Source: CAZTPC01 sp964615565 (GTDB lineage Bacteria; Patescibacteriota; Saccharimonadia; Saccharimonadales; AWTP1-31). From it: a DNA stretch of 43,885 bases. Of the stretch, positions 7,907-16,206 are shown piece after piece; the first letter of the stretch is position 1; the number at the start of each line of letters is the position of its first letter. The position numbers and the translations under genes are program-made. Location: positions 1 to 43,885 of the forward strand of contig CAZTPC010000009.1 in NCBI GenBank assembly GCA_964615565.1, written 5' to 3'. Under the pieces are notes generated by a model. It was not told the origin of the DNA. It saw only the letters and a program-made list of their open reading frames with translations, and did not search any database.

Positions 7907-9274
7907 CTACGCCGCAAAGGAATCTTGATAAGCCTTAATATCAAACTTACGTTTTAAGCCGTTATAGTTCATATATCGAATCGTTCCATATACCGATCGC
8001 TCAAACCAGGGGCGGTCGTGCAGCCCGGCAACACTCCACAAAATACCAACATACCCACTAGGGTCGCCGCCATCAATACTGTAGAAATCGTTTAGATAGA
8101 TAAGTGTTGCAATGGCCGCTTCGGCGCTAGGGCTCCATTCTAAGACTTTTTTTGCCCAGTACATACGCATATAGCCGTGCATCTTTCCATACTTAACAAG
8201 TTGAGCTTGTGCAGCATTCCATGCCGGGTCGTGCGTATCAGCTTCTTCGAACTGCTTTTGTGTATACACGTGTTCCCTGGGATCATCTGCGTGTTTGGCT
8301 AGTGTTTCTTTTGCCCAGTTTGCAGCACCTTTTAGATTGTCATAGTTATAGTTGTAGTAGCAATAGTTGTCGCTGAGTTCTTTGCGCACTACTAGTTCTT
8401 CTATAAAGGCATCGGTACTAACCTTATTGTCAGAAGTAGCACGTGCCATAACCTCTAATGCAATTCTTCCAGCCCATATCTGGCCAAAGTGCAAGTATGG
8501 GCTTAGTTCACTTTGTCCATTTTGGTTTGGGTTGTTCCGCGCTTCAGCGTAGTCTTCTAGCCCAACATTTAGAAACTTATCGAGCACTATTCTGGCTGCC
8601 ACTTCGCCATACTCTATCTTTAGCATCTGGCCATTTGATGGAACTTGCCCCACAAGTTCATCAATCATACTTTGAAGCTCAGTCGTTTTTCTGACGATGC
8701 CAGGCCAAGCATAGGGGTGCTTTTTGACTTGGTCTGGCTCGACCAGATAGTCGGGCAGTTTTTTATGAATCTTGGTTCGGATTGTTCGTGCCGCATACTC
8801 TTGCTTATCGCTCGTGACCCAAACTGGAATAATATTGTGATTGTCCACAACGAAGACGGCTGTTTGATTATTTTCTGCAACACCAGCCTGCATGGCACGA
8901 GGGCCACGGAGCGGGTTGTTGTCGAAATAAACAGCTGCGGGCTTTGTATGGTATATCATGCCATTAAGACGCTCAGACGATTTACCGATGAGCATCATGA
9001 ATGGAATATTAAGCTTGGCGAGTTGAGCCTCTACTTGTTGCAAACCCTTGATCATCCACCTGTAGTGCTCCTGGGCACGAGGATTCTTGGATTCAGGGGT
9101 ATGAGGCTGTAAACAAAAGACAACCGCCAGTGGAACTTTTAATTCCATAGCGGTTTGTTGAGCGGCGACCAACGCAAAGTTATCAGCAACTCGTTGGTCT
9201 CGACTCATAACGTACAGAACACACTCGCCCTTGATTGGGTGATCGTTTAACTGTTTTATTCGCTCGGTATTCAC
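7907..9274 (-). CDS. phr: Deoxyribodipyrimidine photolyase, class II type
   Basis: This 455-aa flavoprotein uses light to split cyclobutane pyrimidine dimers. It has an N-terminal photolyase fold (YVMSRDQRVADNFAL, residues about 21-35, characteristic of class II) and a C-terminal FAD domain with LSPYLHFGQIWAGRIAL, GYMRMYWAKKVLEWS, DGGDPSGYVGILWSVAGLHDRPW and GTIRYMNYNGLKRKF. The start is set at GTG 9274 (VNTERIKQLNDHP) because it follows TACACT by 7 nt. The longer ORF start at 9364 would overlap obgE and encode a low-complexity tail. Class II enzymes are about this length. Confidence 0.92.
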   Translation of the reverse strand: MNTERIKQLNDHPIKGECVLYVMSRDQRVADNFALVAAQQTAMELKVPLAVVFCLQPHTPESKNPRAQEHYRWMIKGLQQVEAQLAKLNIPFMMLIGKSSERLNGMIYHTKPAAVYFDNNPLRGPRAMQAGVAENNQTAVFVVDNHNIIPVWVTSDKQEYAARTIRTKIHKKLPDYLVEPDQVKKHPYAWPGIVRKTTELQSMIDELVGQVPSNGQMLKIEYGEVAARIVLDKFLNVGLEDYAEARNNPNQNGQSELSPYLHFGQIWAGRIALEVMARATSDNKVSTDAFIEELVVRKELSDNYCYYNYNYDNLKGAANWAKETLAKHADDPREHVYTQKQFEEADTHDPAWNAAQAQLVKYGKMHGYMRMYWAKKVLEWSPSAEAAIATLIYLNDFYSIDGGDPSGYVGILWSVAGLHDRPWFERSVYGTIRYMNYNGLKRKFDIKAYQDSFAA

Positions 9275-9281
9275 TAGAGCT

Positions 9282-9287
9282 AGTGTA
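9282..9287 (-). promoter_or_regulatory. Extended -10 of phr
   Basis: TTGGTACACT on the minus strand; TACACT ends 7 nt before GTG 9274. It is nearly identical to the sbcB promoter at 7881-7886. Confidence 0.5.
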
Positions 9288-9302
9288 CCAAATAGATACG
9301 AA

Positions 9303-10583
9303 CTAGTATTCGATGCTGCCGATAATCGGCTTGCCGATAATGATCTTCCGCTCGGAGCTGGCACCCTGGCGGCGGAGTTCGTGCATAATACCCATCTTGC
9401 GCATTATGTCTCGGAGGCGTTCTGTGGCGTGGTTGTTGCCAAAGTCGGTTCGCTCGGCGAATCGCTCAATCTTGCGACCAGTAACAACAAGATCCTTGCC
9501 AACTTTCTCGACCTTCCAGCTCTGCATTGAGTCTGGTAGTCGAAGCACTGGAAGCGTAGCTTCCTTCTCTTCTTTTATTTGTTGCTTAACTTTTTGGGCA
9601 TCTACAAGTTTCTTTACTTCGAAAAGCATTGGCTTTACATTCAGACCACTAACAGCTGAGATGGCAAATTGCTTTGTGCCTCGTGGCAAAACCTTCTTTA
9701 GTTCGGCCTGCATCTCGGCAACCTGGTCATCATCTAAACCATCAATCTTATTAAGCACCACTACCTGCGGCTTCTTGGTTAGATCGACTAAGTATTCTTT
9801 TAGTTCTTTCTGGATTGTCTGGTATGTGGCAACAACATCATCTTGGTAGGCGTCTATCATATGAATAAGCACGCTAGTGCGTTCGACATGACGAAGGAAT
9901 TCGTCGCCCAAGCCCTTACCAAGGCTAGCGCCTTCGATAAGCCCTGGCACATCAGCAAGTAGCAAGCTTGTCTTGCTGTCTAGGTCGACAACACCAAGGT
10001 TTGGAACTAGTGTTGTGAATGCATAGTTTGCAATTTCTGGTCGGGCGTTACTAGCAGCTGCAAGCAAGGTAGATTTACCAGCATTCGGCAAACCGACAAT
10101 TCCAACGTCAGCGATAACTTTGAGTTCTAACTGCAAATCACGAACCTGACCTTTTTCACCCTTTTCGGCGATACGTGGAGCTTGGCGTCGAGACGAGATG
10201 AAGTGAGCATTACCAAAACCACCCTTGCCGCCCTCGCAAATAATAACTTGCTGGCCATCGGTGGCTAAATCGGCCAAGAGTTTACCTTCCGCATCCATTA
10301 CTACCGTACCGACTGGCATAAGTATGCGTAAGTCTTTACCACTCCTGCCGTGCATCTTCTGTTTAAAGCCTGGTTTGCCGGGTTCGGCAGATAGTTCTTT
10401 ATGGTAGCGGAAGCTTACAAGAGTGTTCTGGTTACGGCTGGCTTCGAGGATAACATTACCGCCGTTACCACCGTCCCCACCGTCTGGACCACCACGATCT
10501 ACGAATTTTTCGTGCCGAAAACTGACCACGCCGTCACCGCCGTCGCCTGCTCCGACTTTTACCGTTGCTTTATCTACGAACAT
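9303..10583 (-). CDS. obgE: GTPase ObgE/CgtA
   Basis: This 426-aa protein has the three Obg domains. The Gly-rich Obg fold covers residues 1-158 (GAGDGGDGVVSFRHEK, GGDGGNGGN). The G domain covers about 159-325 with G1 GLPNAGKST, G3 DVPGLI, G4 NKID and G5 SAVSG. The C-terminal OCT domain covers about 345-426. Obg is a ribosome-associated, nucleotide-sensing GTPase needed for large-subunit maturation. A sigma70 promoter ends 8 nt before the ATG, predicting a leaderless mRNA. Its -35 lies inside the end of the next gene upstream. Confidence 0.97.
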   Translation of the reverse strand: MFVDKATVKVGAGDGGDGVVSFRHEKFVDRGGPDGGDGGNGGNVILEASRNQNTLVSFRYHKELSAEPGKPGFKQKMHGRSGKDLRILMPVGTVVMDAEGKLLADLATDGQQVIICEGGKGGFGNAHFISSRRQAPRIAEKGEKGQVRDLQLELKVIADVGIVGLPNAGKSTLLAAASNARPEIANYAFTTLVPNLGVVDLDSKTSLLLADVPGLIEGASLGKGLGDEFLRHVERTSVLIHMIDAYQDDVVATYQTIQKELKEYLVDLTKKPQVVVLNKIDGLDDDQVAEMQAELKKVLPRGTKQFAISAVSGLNVKPMLFEVKKLVDAQKVKQQIKEEKEATLPVLRLPDSMQSWKVEKVGKDLVVTGRKIERFAERTDFGNNHATERLRDIMRKMGIMHELRRQGASSERKIIIGKPIIGSIEY

Positions 10584-10591
10584 TTGACTAT

Positions 10592-10620
10592 ATTATACAA
10601 TTTTTACAACGGAATCTCAA
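10592..10620 (-). promoter_or_regulatory. obgE promoter
   Basis: TTGAGA (10620-10615), exactly 17 nt, TATAAT (10597-10592), then 8 nt to the ATG at 10583. This is the clearest leaderless promoter in the window. Confidence 0.75.
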
Positions 10621-11488
10621 TGCTAGAAACTGGTGTAGTGTAATCGACCAATAAACCGTTCGCTAAAAACTCTAAACAATCATCCACTTGCTGCACCCAG
10701 GCTTCTTTGTCGTGTCTATCGAATAACAGTGGTGATCGAGCCTGATCGTCACCAATAATCACTAACGGAGTAGCTTCGAGTAACAGATCGCTAGCGCCGG
10801 ATTGTCGTGTTACAACAAGCCGATCTGCTGGGGCTCCGTGGCGAGCGGTAAGGCCAAATACCGATAAACCAGTGCGACCCAGCTGGGCTGCGGGTGAGAC
10901 GCTGGTGGTGTAGTTTGCTAATACATTGCCAACTGGCAAGTTCATGAACGAATCATCTATAGGTGCGATTTGTCGGATTAACTCACCCCAACGACGAGCC
11001 TGTTCGCCAACGACATAGTGTGGGGGTTCAAACGGCTGCAGAAACCGTACTTGTGAGAAGTCTTGGTCGGAAGTAGCATCTACTCTTACGGCTAACAGGT
11101 CTTCAAGCTCACTGCAGCGGGCTCGCTCATCGATATCGGCGTCTATGGCAGCTAGCAAGCGAGCGAATAGCTCGGCATGATACCTTCCGTCAGCATCTGG
11201 TCTCACTCGAGCTTTAACCAGACTATTTGGATCGAAGTGTGGGTCAAGATGAGACGTGAGTGCAAGTTCCTCTACTGTAACTCCATCGAGCACCATCACC
11301 TTACTGCCTTCATAGTTTGTAGCATCTGGGTAATCCACCTCTGCAACGACATAGTCGCCAACCTGGGTAGCACTTTTTACCGTAAAATTATCTGGGTCAG
11401 GATTTGGGAAACGTGCCTTCTCTGGGGTACCAGACCATGCACTATCTGCGCCAAAATCATCATGATGGAAACCGCTCGGTCCGCCCAT
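10604..11488 (-). CDS. Hypothetical protein with a conserved N-terminal module, 294 aa
   Basis: Residues 1-100 carry a phrase I associate with a family of small uncharacterised bacterial proteins: MGGPSGFHHDDF, NFTVKSATQVGDYVVAEVDYPDATNYEG and a final LDPHFDP. The remaining 190 residues are unrecognised and contain FEPPHYVVGEQARRWGELIRQIAP and DRLVVTRQSGASDLL. There is no membrane segment. A GAAGGA Shine-Dalgarno sequence lies 7 nt before the ATG, unlike the leaderless neighbour obgE. Its 3' end carries the obgE -35. Confidence 0.7.
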   Translation of the reverse strand: MGGPSGFHHDDFGADSAWSGTPEKARFPNPDPDNFTVKSATQVGDYVVAEVDYPDATNYEGSKVMVLDGVTVEELALTSHLDPHFDPNSLVKARVRPDADGRYHAELFARLLAAIDADIDERARCSELEDLLAVRVDATSDQDFSQVRFLQPFEPPHYVVGEQARRWGELIRQIAPIDDSFMNLPVGNVLANYTTSVSPAAQLGRTGLSVFGLTARHGAPADRLVVTRQSGASDLLLEATPLVIIGDDQARSPLLFDRHDKEAWVQQVDDCLEFLANGLLVDYTTPVSSIEIPL

Positions 11489-11565
11489 ACATATTCCTTC
11501 TTTTTGTATGTACTATTTTGAACCGAATACCTCTGTTAGGCAAGCGTAAGCATATCGGAAGACTG

Positions 11566-12714
11566 TTAGTAGATGTACGAGAAGCGGCCAGCGTCCTGGG
11601 CAGATACTAGTCGGCTACTAACTTTTGCCCAGCCCTTTGTGTTCATTTCGGAGACGTTTACGCTCCCATCGGCATTTACAGATTCTACATATCCAACGTG
11701 ACCATAGTAGTCGCGTGGTGGAGTCCAGATTACGGCACCCGCCTGTGGAGTATTACCAACTGAGAATCCTGCACGAATAGCTAGCGCCTTCCAGGTACTG
11801 GCGTTTCCAAGGTTGCTTGGTACAGGGTTACCTGCGGCTGCCCGCCGGTTAGCAACGTACCAAGTACAGTAACCGTAGTCATAGCCGTTGAAGCCGTACA
11901 CTGCGCCACCACCCCAAGCAAAGCCTGTAGCGTTGGCTGACGAACGAATTGCTTTGGCAGGCGGGGCAACTGATCCATCGCGAACAAGTATTCGGCTGCC
12001 AACGCGAAGACCGAGCACCTCAATGTCGTTGTCAGCAATAAGCTGATCTTTATTGGCCTTATATTTAGAGACAATTGAATCGACAGTGTCGCCAGATGCG
12101 ACCTGATAAACGACACCGTTTACTGGTGAGATATATAGGACCTTTCCAGCATTTACTCCATCGCCCTGTAGCCCATTTGACCAGCGAAGAGTGTCTGAGG
12201 TAATACCAAACTTAGCGGCCACACTACTAATAGTGTCACCTTCTACAGTGGTGTATTCTTGAATGTCTTTGTAAGACTTAAGGCTTGTGGCTACGACTTG
12301 TGGCTTGGCTACAACTGTGTCGTCAGCAGCAGTCACGCCAATCTGAGCATTAACGGTATCTGCCTGGTTAGTAACAGCGGTAGTTTCGTGTAAATTAGTT
12401 AGGATAGCGACATTAACGGCGATATCTGCAGAAGACACCTGATCGAGAGCACTAGTTGCTTCAGTTGTCCCGCCAGCAGCGATACTGTTAGAGCCACTTG
12501 ACGGGCCGATACTTGGAGTTCGAAGGACAAAACTAGCTACGCCGACCAACATAACTAGGTTAGCAGCTAAGATACCATATCGAGCAAGGCGCTTCTTGGA
12601 TTGTTTATTAATAGCGCCTTTTAGTTTTTTATCTATTTGCTTTTGTGTTTTTGTCTGGAGGTCGTTCAGCTTACCGAATTGGTCGACTTCTAGAGTTTTA
12701 CTAAAGATACGAAT
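11566..12714 (-). CDS. Membrane-anchored LysM-CHAP cell-wall hydrolase, apparent AUU start
   Basis: The domains are a basic cytoplasmic N-terminus (about 1-42), one transmembrane helix (SKKRLARYGILAANLVMLVG on into VASFVL), two LysM repeats (EYTTVEGDTISSVAAKFGI and YQVASGDTVDSIVSKY) and a C-terminal CHAP domain (YDYGYCTWYVANRR with the Cys, and GHVGYVESV with the His). CHAP domains are amidases or endopeptidases that cut peptidoglycan. The first in-frame ATG (12552) would delete half the membrane helix and has no Shine-Dalgarno sequence. The frame is open to a stop at 12766 with no ATG/GTG/TTG. ATT at 12714 has GGGAG 6 nt upstream and is proposed as the start. Confidence 0.8.
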   Translation of the reverse strand: MRIFSKTLEVDQFGKLNDLQTKTQKQIDKKLKGAINKQSKKRLARYGILAANLVMLVGVASFVLRTPSIGPSSGSNSIAAGGTTEATSALDQVSSADIAVNVAILTNLHETTAVTNQADTVNAQIGVTAADDTVVAKPQVVATSLKSYKDIQEYTTVEGDTISSVAAKFGITSDTLRWSNGLQGDGVNAGKVLYISPVNGVVYQVASGDTVDSIVSKYKANKDQLIADNDIEVLGLRVGSRILVRDGSVAPPAKAIRSSANATGFAWGGGAVYGFNGYDYGYCTWYVANRRAAAGNPVPSNLGNASTWKALAIRAGFSVGNTPQAGAVIWTPPRDYYGHVGYVESVNADGSVNVSEMNTKGWAKVSSRLVSAQDAGRFSYIY

Positions 12715-12862
12715 GGTGTTCTCCCGGCCTATTTCATTGGCCAGATCAAGATTGTTGATTAGTTGTTATTTTGAGTGATCGACTCACTCGTATTTGTATA
12801 ATGGACAATCTTGATACAGTTTATAGCTAACAGACTATAGTTCACTACTAAAAACTGATGGA
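12715..12862 (-). promoter_or_regulatory. Structured 5' leader of the LysM-CHAP gene
   Basis: The roughly 140-nt leader contains a perfect 11-bp inverted repeat, ATCAAGATTGT (12815-12805, minus strand) and ACAATCTTGAT (12755-12745). It encloses a second hairpin, GAGTGA-GTCGA-TCACTC (12789-12773). A GGCC...GGCC hairpin follows immediately, next to the GGGAG Shine-Dalgarno sequence. This is far more structure than other leaders here; a translational control role is inferred. Confidence 0.5.
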
Positions 12863-12890
12863 TGTATAGTAGCATATTTTGCCATGTCAA
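12863..12890 (-). promoter_or_regulatory. Promoter of the LysM-CHAP gene
   Basis: TTGACA (12890-12885), 16 nt, TATACA (12868-12863) on the minus strand. It lies directly downstream of a pair of palindromes. Confidence 0.65.
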
Positions 12891-12894
12891 CCAA

Positions 12895-12922
12895 CCCTGT
12901 TAACAGGGGTCACCTCTGTTAA
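12895..12922. promoter_or_regulatory. Overlapping palindromes upstream of the LysM-CHAP promoter
   Basis: CCCTGTTAACAGGG (12895-12908) is a perfect 14-bp palindrome. The overlapping 12900-12922 is a 23-bp dyad with arms TTAACAG/CTGTTAA and a single mismatched pair. CTGTTAA recurs at 19-bp spacing. There is no T-run on the mltG-downstream side, so an operator is more likely than an mltG terminator. Confidence 0.45.
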
Positions 12923-12927
12923 TTAAT

Positions 12928-13968
12928 CTACTGACAGAGACGTTTACAGTGTTCGGCAGTTAGAGCTTCGTGATCTTCGAGTGTTTTACTGAAATATGTC
13001 ACGCCGTCATCGCCGGAGACGAAGTATAGCCAGTCGGTATCTGCAGGGCGTGCCACCGCCTGCAGTGAAGTTTCTGAGACATTACTAATTGGACCTGGCG
13101 GCAGACCATCATGACTATATGTATTGTACAGAGAGTCGAATGTAAGGGACGGTACCTGGCCAGCCAATATTGCACCATAACTAGCCGTAGCATCAGACTC
13201 TAGGCGCTTCCCTTCACTAAGGCGACGTAGAAAGACTTGCGCCACCTGTGTGCGATCGCCGCCGGCAGGTACCTCACGTTCAACAATAGAGGCCAAGGTA
13301 ACTGCCCGGTGTACGGTTAGCCCTTGTTCGGCAAAAGCAGCACGAATCTCTGGTGTAAGTCGTTTTTGCATCTCATCTAACGAGGCACGAATGATCTGCT
13401 CTGGTTTGGTCTCGGCTGTCTTTTGGAATGACTCTGGATACAAATATCCTTCTAGACTGGCATCGGCAGGCTTATCTACAAGCGCCGGGTGTCCGGCGTA
13501 CATCGCTGGATCTAGTGCAGCCTTCACGTCTTCTGGGGCGAACCCACTGTTTACCAATGCCTGCTCGATCTGATCGATACGCTGTGCTGGTTTGATAGTT
13601 ACCAGATTACTCGCAACTCTGCCCTCGGTAATAATCTCAACAATCTCTTCAACGCTCTGGCTCGGTTTTATAGCATAGGTCCCAGCCTGAATCTCATCTT
13701 CTTTCTGCCGGCTGAGGACATACTGCTTAAAAGCCCACGCCTTGCGGATAACTTTTGCCTTTTCGAGTATAGTGGCGACTTCATCAAGAGATGCACCACT
13801 TGGGATAATAACTGTTATTGTTTTCTGGCTAGAACTAACTGGGCCAAGATTGTTGGTGTAATACTGTCGGACGAATAAAACGGTTCCGGTCGCCAAGATA
13901 GTAGCAGCTACAATTAATCCAATAGCAAAACGGGTACGAGCTTGTGGGTCAAGCCGGGTAAACTTCAT
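12928..13968 (-). CDS. mltG: Endolytic peptidoglycan transglycosylase MltG (YceG-like)
   Basis: 346 aa: a short cytoplasmic tail, one N-terminal membrane helix (about 15-35, FAIGLIVAATILATGTVLFV), a LysM-like region (IQAGTYAIKPSQSVEEIVEII) and the YceG catalytic domain. That domain has EGYLYPESF, the active-site Glu in LASIVEREV, and YNTYSHDGLPPGPISNV. MltG cuts nascent glycan strands and ends their elongation. Its ATG overlaps the ruvX stop (ATGA), so the two are translationally coupled. The C-terminus KRLCQ ends just before the palindromes. Confidence 0.95.
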   Translation of the reverse strand: MKFTRLDPQARTRFAIGLIVAATILATGTVLFVRQYYTNNLGPVSSSQKTITVIIPSGASLDEVATILEKAKVIRKAWAFKQYVLSRQKEDEIQAGTYAIKPSQSVEEIVEIITEGRVASNLVTIKPAQRIDQIEQALVNSGFAPEDVKAALDPAMYAGHPALVDKPADASLEGYLYPESFQKTAETKPEQIIRASLDEMQKRLTPEIRAAFAEQGLTVHRAVTLASIVEREVPAGGDRTQVAQVFLRRLSEGKRLESDATASYGAILAGQVPSLTFDSLYNTYSHDGLPPGPISNVSETSLQAVARPADTDWLYFVSGDDGVTYFSKTLEDHEALTAEHCKRLCQ

Positions 13969-14405
13969 ATTTGTACGTGCTCCTGGCTAGTTAGGTAATC
14001 CTCTAGGATATAGCAGGCTGCGAGGGCATCGATGTCACCTTTTTCATATGGCTTTCCGCGTGACCGTAACTCTTCTTCGGCTTTCTGGGAAGTAAGCGCT
14101 TCGTCTTGCCAGAACAATGGAACATCCAATGATTCTTTGAGCTGCTCGGCAAATGCTTCGGTAGTTTTGGTCTGTCCAGTATCCTGGCCGTTCAAACCAC
14201 GAGGTAATCCTACGACTACAGCAGTAGCTTTATTGTCGAGTACAAGCTGCACTATGGTTTGCAAAACTGTATCGTCGTTAAGAATGGTAGTTAATGGTCG
14301 TGCGATAGACACGCCAGGGCTCGTAACGGCTACACCAATACGGGCTGCTCCTACGTCTAAGGCGAGCAGTACACCACCCCCGCTAACGTTAGTTGTCCTG
14401 TCCAT
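13965..14405 (-). CDS. ruvX: RuvX/YqgF Holliday-junction-resolvase-like protein
   Basis: This 146-aa RNase H-fold protein has LLALDVGAARIGVAV (catalytic Asp, residues about 14-28), VVVGLPRGLNGQDTGQT, the Glu in WQDEALTSQKAEEEL and the C-terminal Asp in DIDALAACYILEDYL. The family is implicated in 16S rRNA 5' processing and is often called a putative resolvase. ATG 14405 (AGG 6 nt upstream) is chosen over TTG 14426. It overlaps the preceding gene by 17 nt and mltG by 4 nt. Confidence 0.9.
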   Translation of the reverse strand: MDRTTNVSGGGVLLALDVGAARIGVAVTSPGVSIARPLTTILNDDTVLQTIVQLVLDNKATAVVVGLPRGLNGQDTGQTKTTEAFAEQLKESLDVPLFWQDEALTSQKAEEELRSRGKPYEKGDIDALAACYILEDYLTSQEHVQI

Positions 14406-16173
14406 TAGTCGCCTGTTTGAAATCAATTGTGATCTTACTAGGATTAGTTGGTGTCTTGTAGACCCAGAACGGACTGAACTTTACATCTACCGATTTAACT
14501 CCGGGGCGGGTGCCTAGGATATCTTGGACATCTCCCTTCTTCTTGCCGGCAATGAGCTTCTTGAGTTCCTCCTGATTTTCTTGCGCACCGGTGCTAACAA
14601 GCGACTGCACGGCGATCTGCTGCTTGGTGCCTTCTTTATCACGTAGTTGGAATGTGGCCTGATCTAGTCCGTCGCTCGCAATAGTCTGTTTTTTAGTATC
14701 AATCTGCTTTTTAGCCTCAGCCACAACTAACGACTTTAGGTCGTCACGTTTAATACCGGTCATGGAGTAAGTGGTGATACTTGTGACAGTAACTTCGCTA
14801 GCTTCGGCACCTACTGCAGGTGATGGTGAGATCGACGGCGAATCACCTGCGAAGCTATCGACTAGAGCAAACTCGCCGTCGTCTTCTAGCTGCGTCTTTA
14901 GCTCTTTATTAGCCGCATCTTTACTACGGTCAGCAAGCTTTTCTTTGGCGGCATCAATATCAGCATCACTCACTACAGTAACTTCACGGTTTGTTCCACC
15001 GGACATAGAACTACTATCGTATCCGGCTACATTCCCAAATCCACTTACTGTGAAAGCGCGGCCGCCATTAATGTTGTATTGATCCCCGGAATTCTGTGCA
15101 ACAACACTTACCACAGCTGTCGTGTCGCTCAAGGCATATGGAGCAGAGTTGGCACATGTTCCACCAACGATCCAACTTCTGAAAGATACGTCTTTCTGTA
15201 AGACGAAATTAAAGCCGCCGTTACTTACAACCGTTCCGGATGGCACGTTAACCCTATTCTGGCTACAGTCTGTAAGTTTGAGACTTACTGTGCCAGTGGC
15301 TTTTTCGCCAACATTCTTTTTGCCGGTTGCTGGAACCTTTTCGGCATCGGTCTTTTTGACCGACTTGGTTACCGCTGGTAATACGGCTTTTTCTGCGTCA
15401 AACTCTTTGGTGCTGGTATCGGCTGTGAATGATAGGTCGGTCGTCACGCTAACATTGTCAGTATTAACAGTTACCGTTGCGCGAGGCAAAACAAAGTTAG
15501 CAATATACCATCCAACAATAAGCAGTATAAATACCCCGCCGCCAATCAGCAGTTTAGTTCGGAAGGCATTAAAGTTAGGAATTCTAAGCTTTTTATCACC
15601 TTTTTTTGCTGCTTTGGCAGACTTTTTGTCATCGCCATCTGGAACTACGTCTTCAATCTCGCCGTCATCGTCTATTTCGATAGTCTCTTCGACACCTTGA
15701 ACCGCAGGTCTTGCAGCTGCTGCAGCAGTAGCTTTATTACCAGATAGTTCACCTACAGCCTTATTCTTGTCGATTGCTGGCTCATCTTCTGGCTCTTCAT
15801 CGTCTAGATCATCAAGATCTTCATCTGCAGAGACGGAATCGAAATTGTTGTCCTCTAGGGCTACCTCGTCGGATGGAACATCTGGAGCAGCAGGAACAGT
15901 TGGCTTGGACTGCAGGGTTTTGGCAACATGCAACTTAACAGCACCTGCTAGTGGCAATAGCCCCGTTTCGGAAGTAATAAGAACAAGTTTTTTCTTATGT
16001 GTATCGCCACTGCGCTTGAGAAGCTTCATATTCACGATACTTTGCAGCGTAGAAGCACGCTTTGGCAACACAAGAGCGACGATCTTGTGCTTACTACCGG
16101 CAACTTTATCGATAATAGCAGTAATATCGTCGTCTATGTCGACGTAAATGGTATCTTTAGCTGCTTCAGCCAC
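14389..16173 (-). CDS. Patescibacteria-type membrane protein with extracellular repeat region, 594 aa
   Basis: Residues 1-95 form a soluble domain (VDIDDDITAIIDKVAGSK, VLPKRASTLQSIVNMKLLKR, LVLITSETGLLPLAGAVKLH) that I associate with conserved Patescibacteria proteins. A highly acidic linker (100-205, DDLDDEEPEDEP) follows, then a basic patch, a membrane helix (about 217-240) and a long extracytoplasmic part. That part has beta-rich repeats (KATGTVSLKL, VPSGTVVSNGG, GGTNREVTVVS) and ends with DVQDILGTRPGVKSVDVKFSPFWV. It starts at GTG with GGAGG 6 nt upstream. Its place between ftsA and ruvX-mltG suggests an envelope role; the function is unknown. Confidence 0.85.
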   Translation of the reverse strand: MAEAAKDTIYVDIDDDITAIIDKVAGSKHKIVALVLPKRASTLQSIVNMKLLKRSGDTHKKKLVLITSETGLLPLAGAVKLHVAKTLQSKPTVPAAPDVPSDEVALEDNNFDSVSADEDLDDLDDEEPEDEPAIDKNKAVGELSGNKATAAAAARPAVQGVEETIEIDDDGEIEDVVPDGDDKKSAKAAKKGDKKLRIPNFNAFRTKLLIGGGVFILLIVGWYIANFVLPRATVTVNTDNVSVTTDLSFTADTSTKEFDAEKAVLPAVTKSVKKTDAEKVPATGKKNVGEKATGTVSLKLTDCSQNRVNVPSGTVVSNGGFNFVLQKDVSFRSWIVGGTCANSAPYALSDTTAVVSVVAQNSGDQYNINGGRAFTVSGFGNVAGYDSSSMSGGTNREVTVVSDADIDAAKEKLADRSKDAANKELKTQLEDDGEFALVDSFAGDSPSISPSPAVGAEASEVTVTSITTYSMTGIKRDDLKSLVVAEAKKQIDTKKQTIASDGLDQATFQLRDKEGTKQQIAVQSLVSTGAQENQEELKKLIAGKKKGDVQDILGTRPGVKSVDVKFSPFWVYKTPTNPSKITIDFKQATNGQDN

Positions 16174-16206
16174 GTGTGGCCTCCAAATTACAAAAAATGT
16201 TCATGG

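Noticed and set aside
9275..9364. N-terminal 30-residue extension of photolyase
   Set aside because: Overlaps obgE, is low-complexity and lies across the phr -10 box.
15122..15700. 192-aa ORF on the plus strand
   Set aside because: Antisense to the 594-aa membrane protein; composition mirrors that gene's codons and there is no Shine-Dalgarno sequence or promoter.
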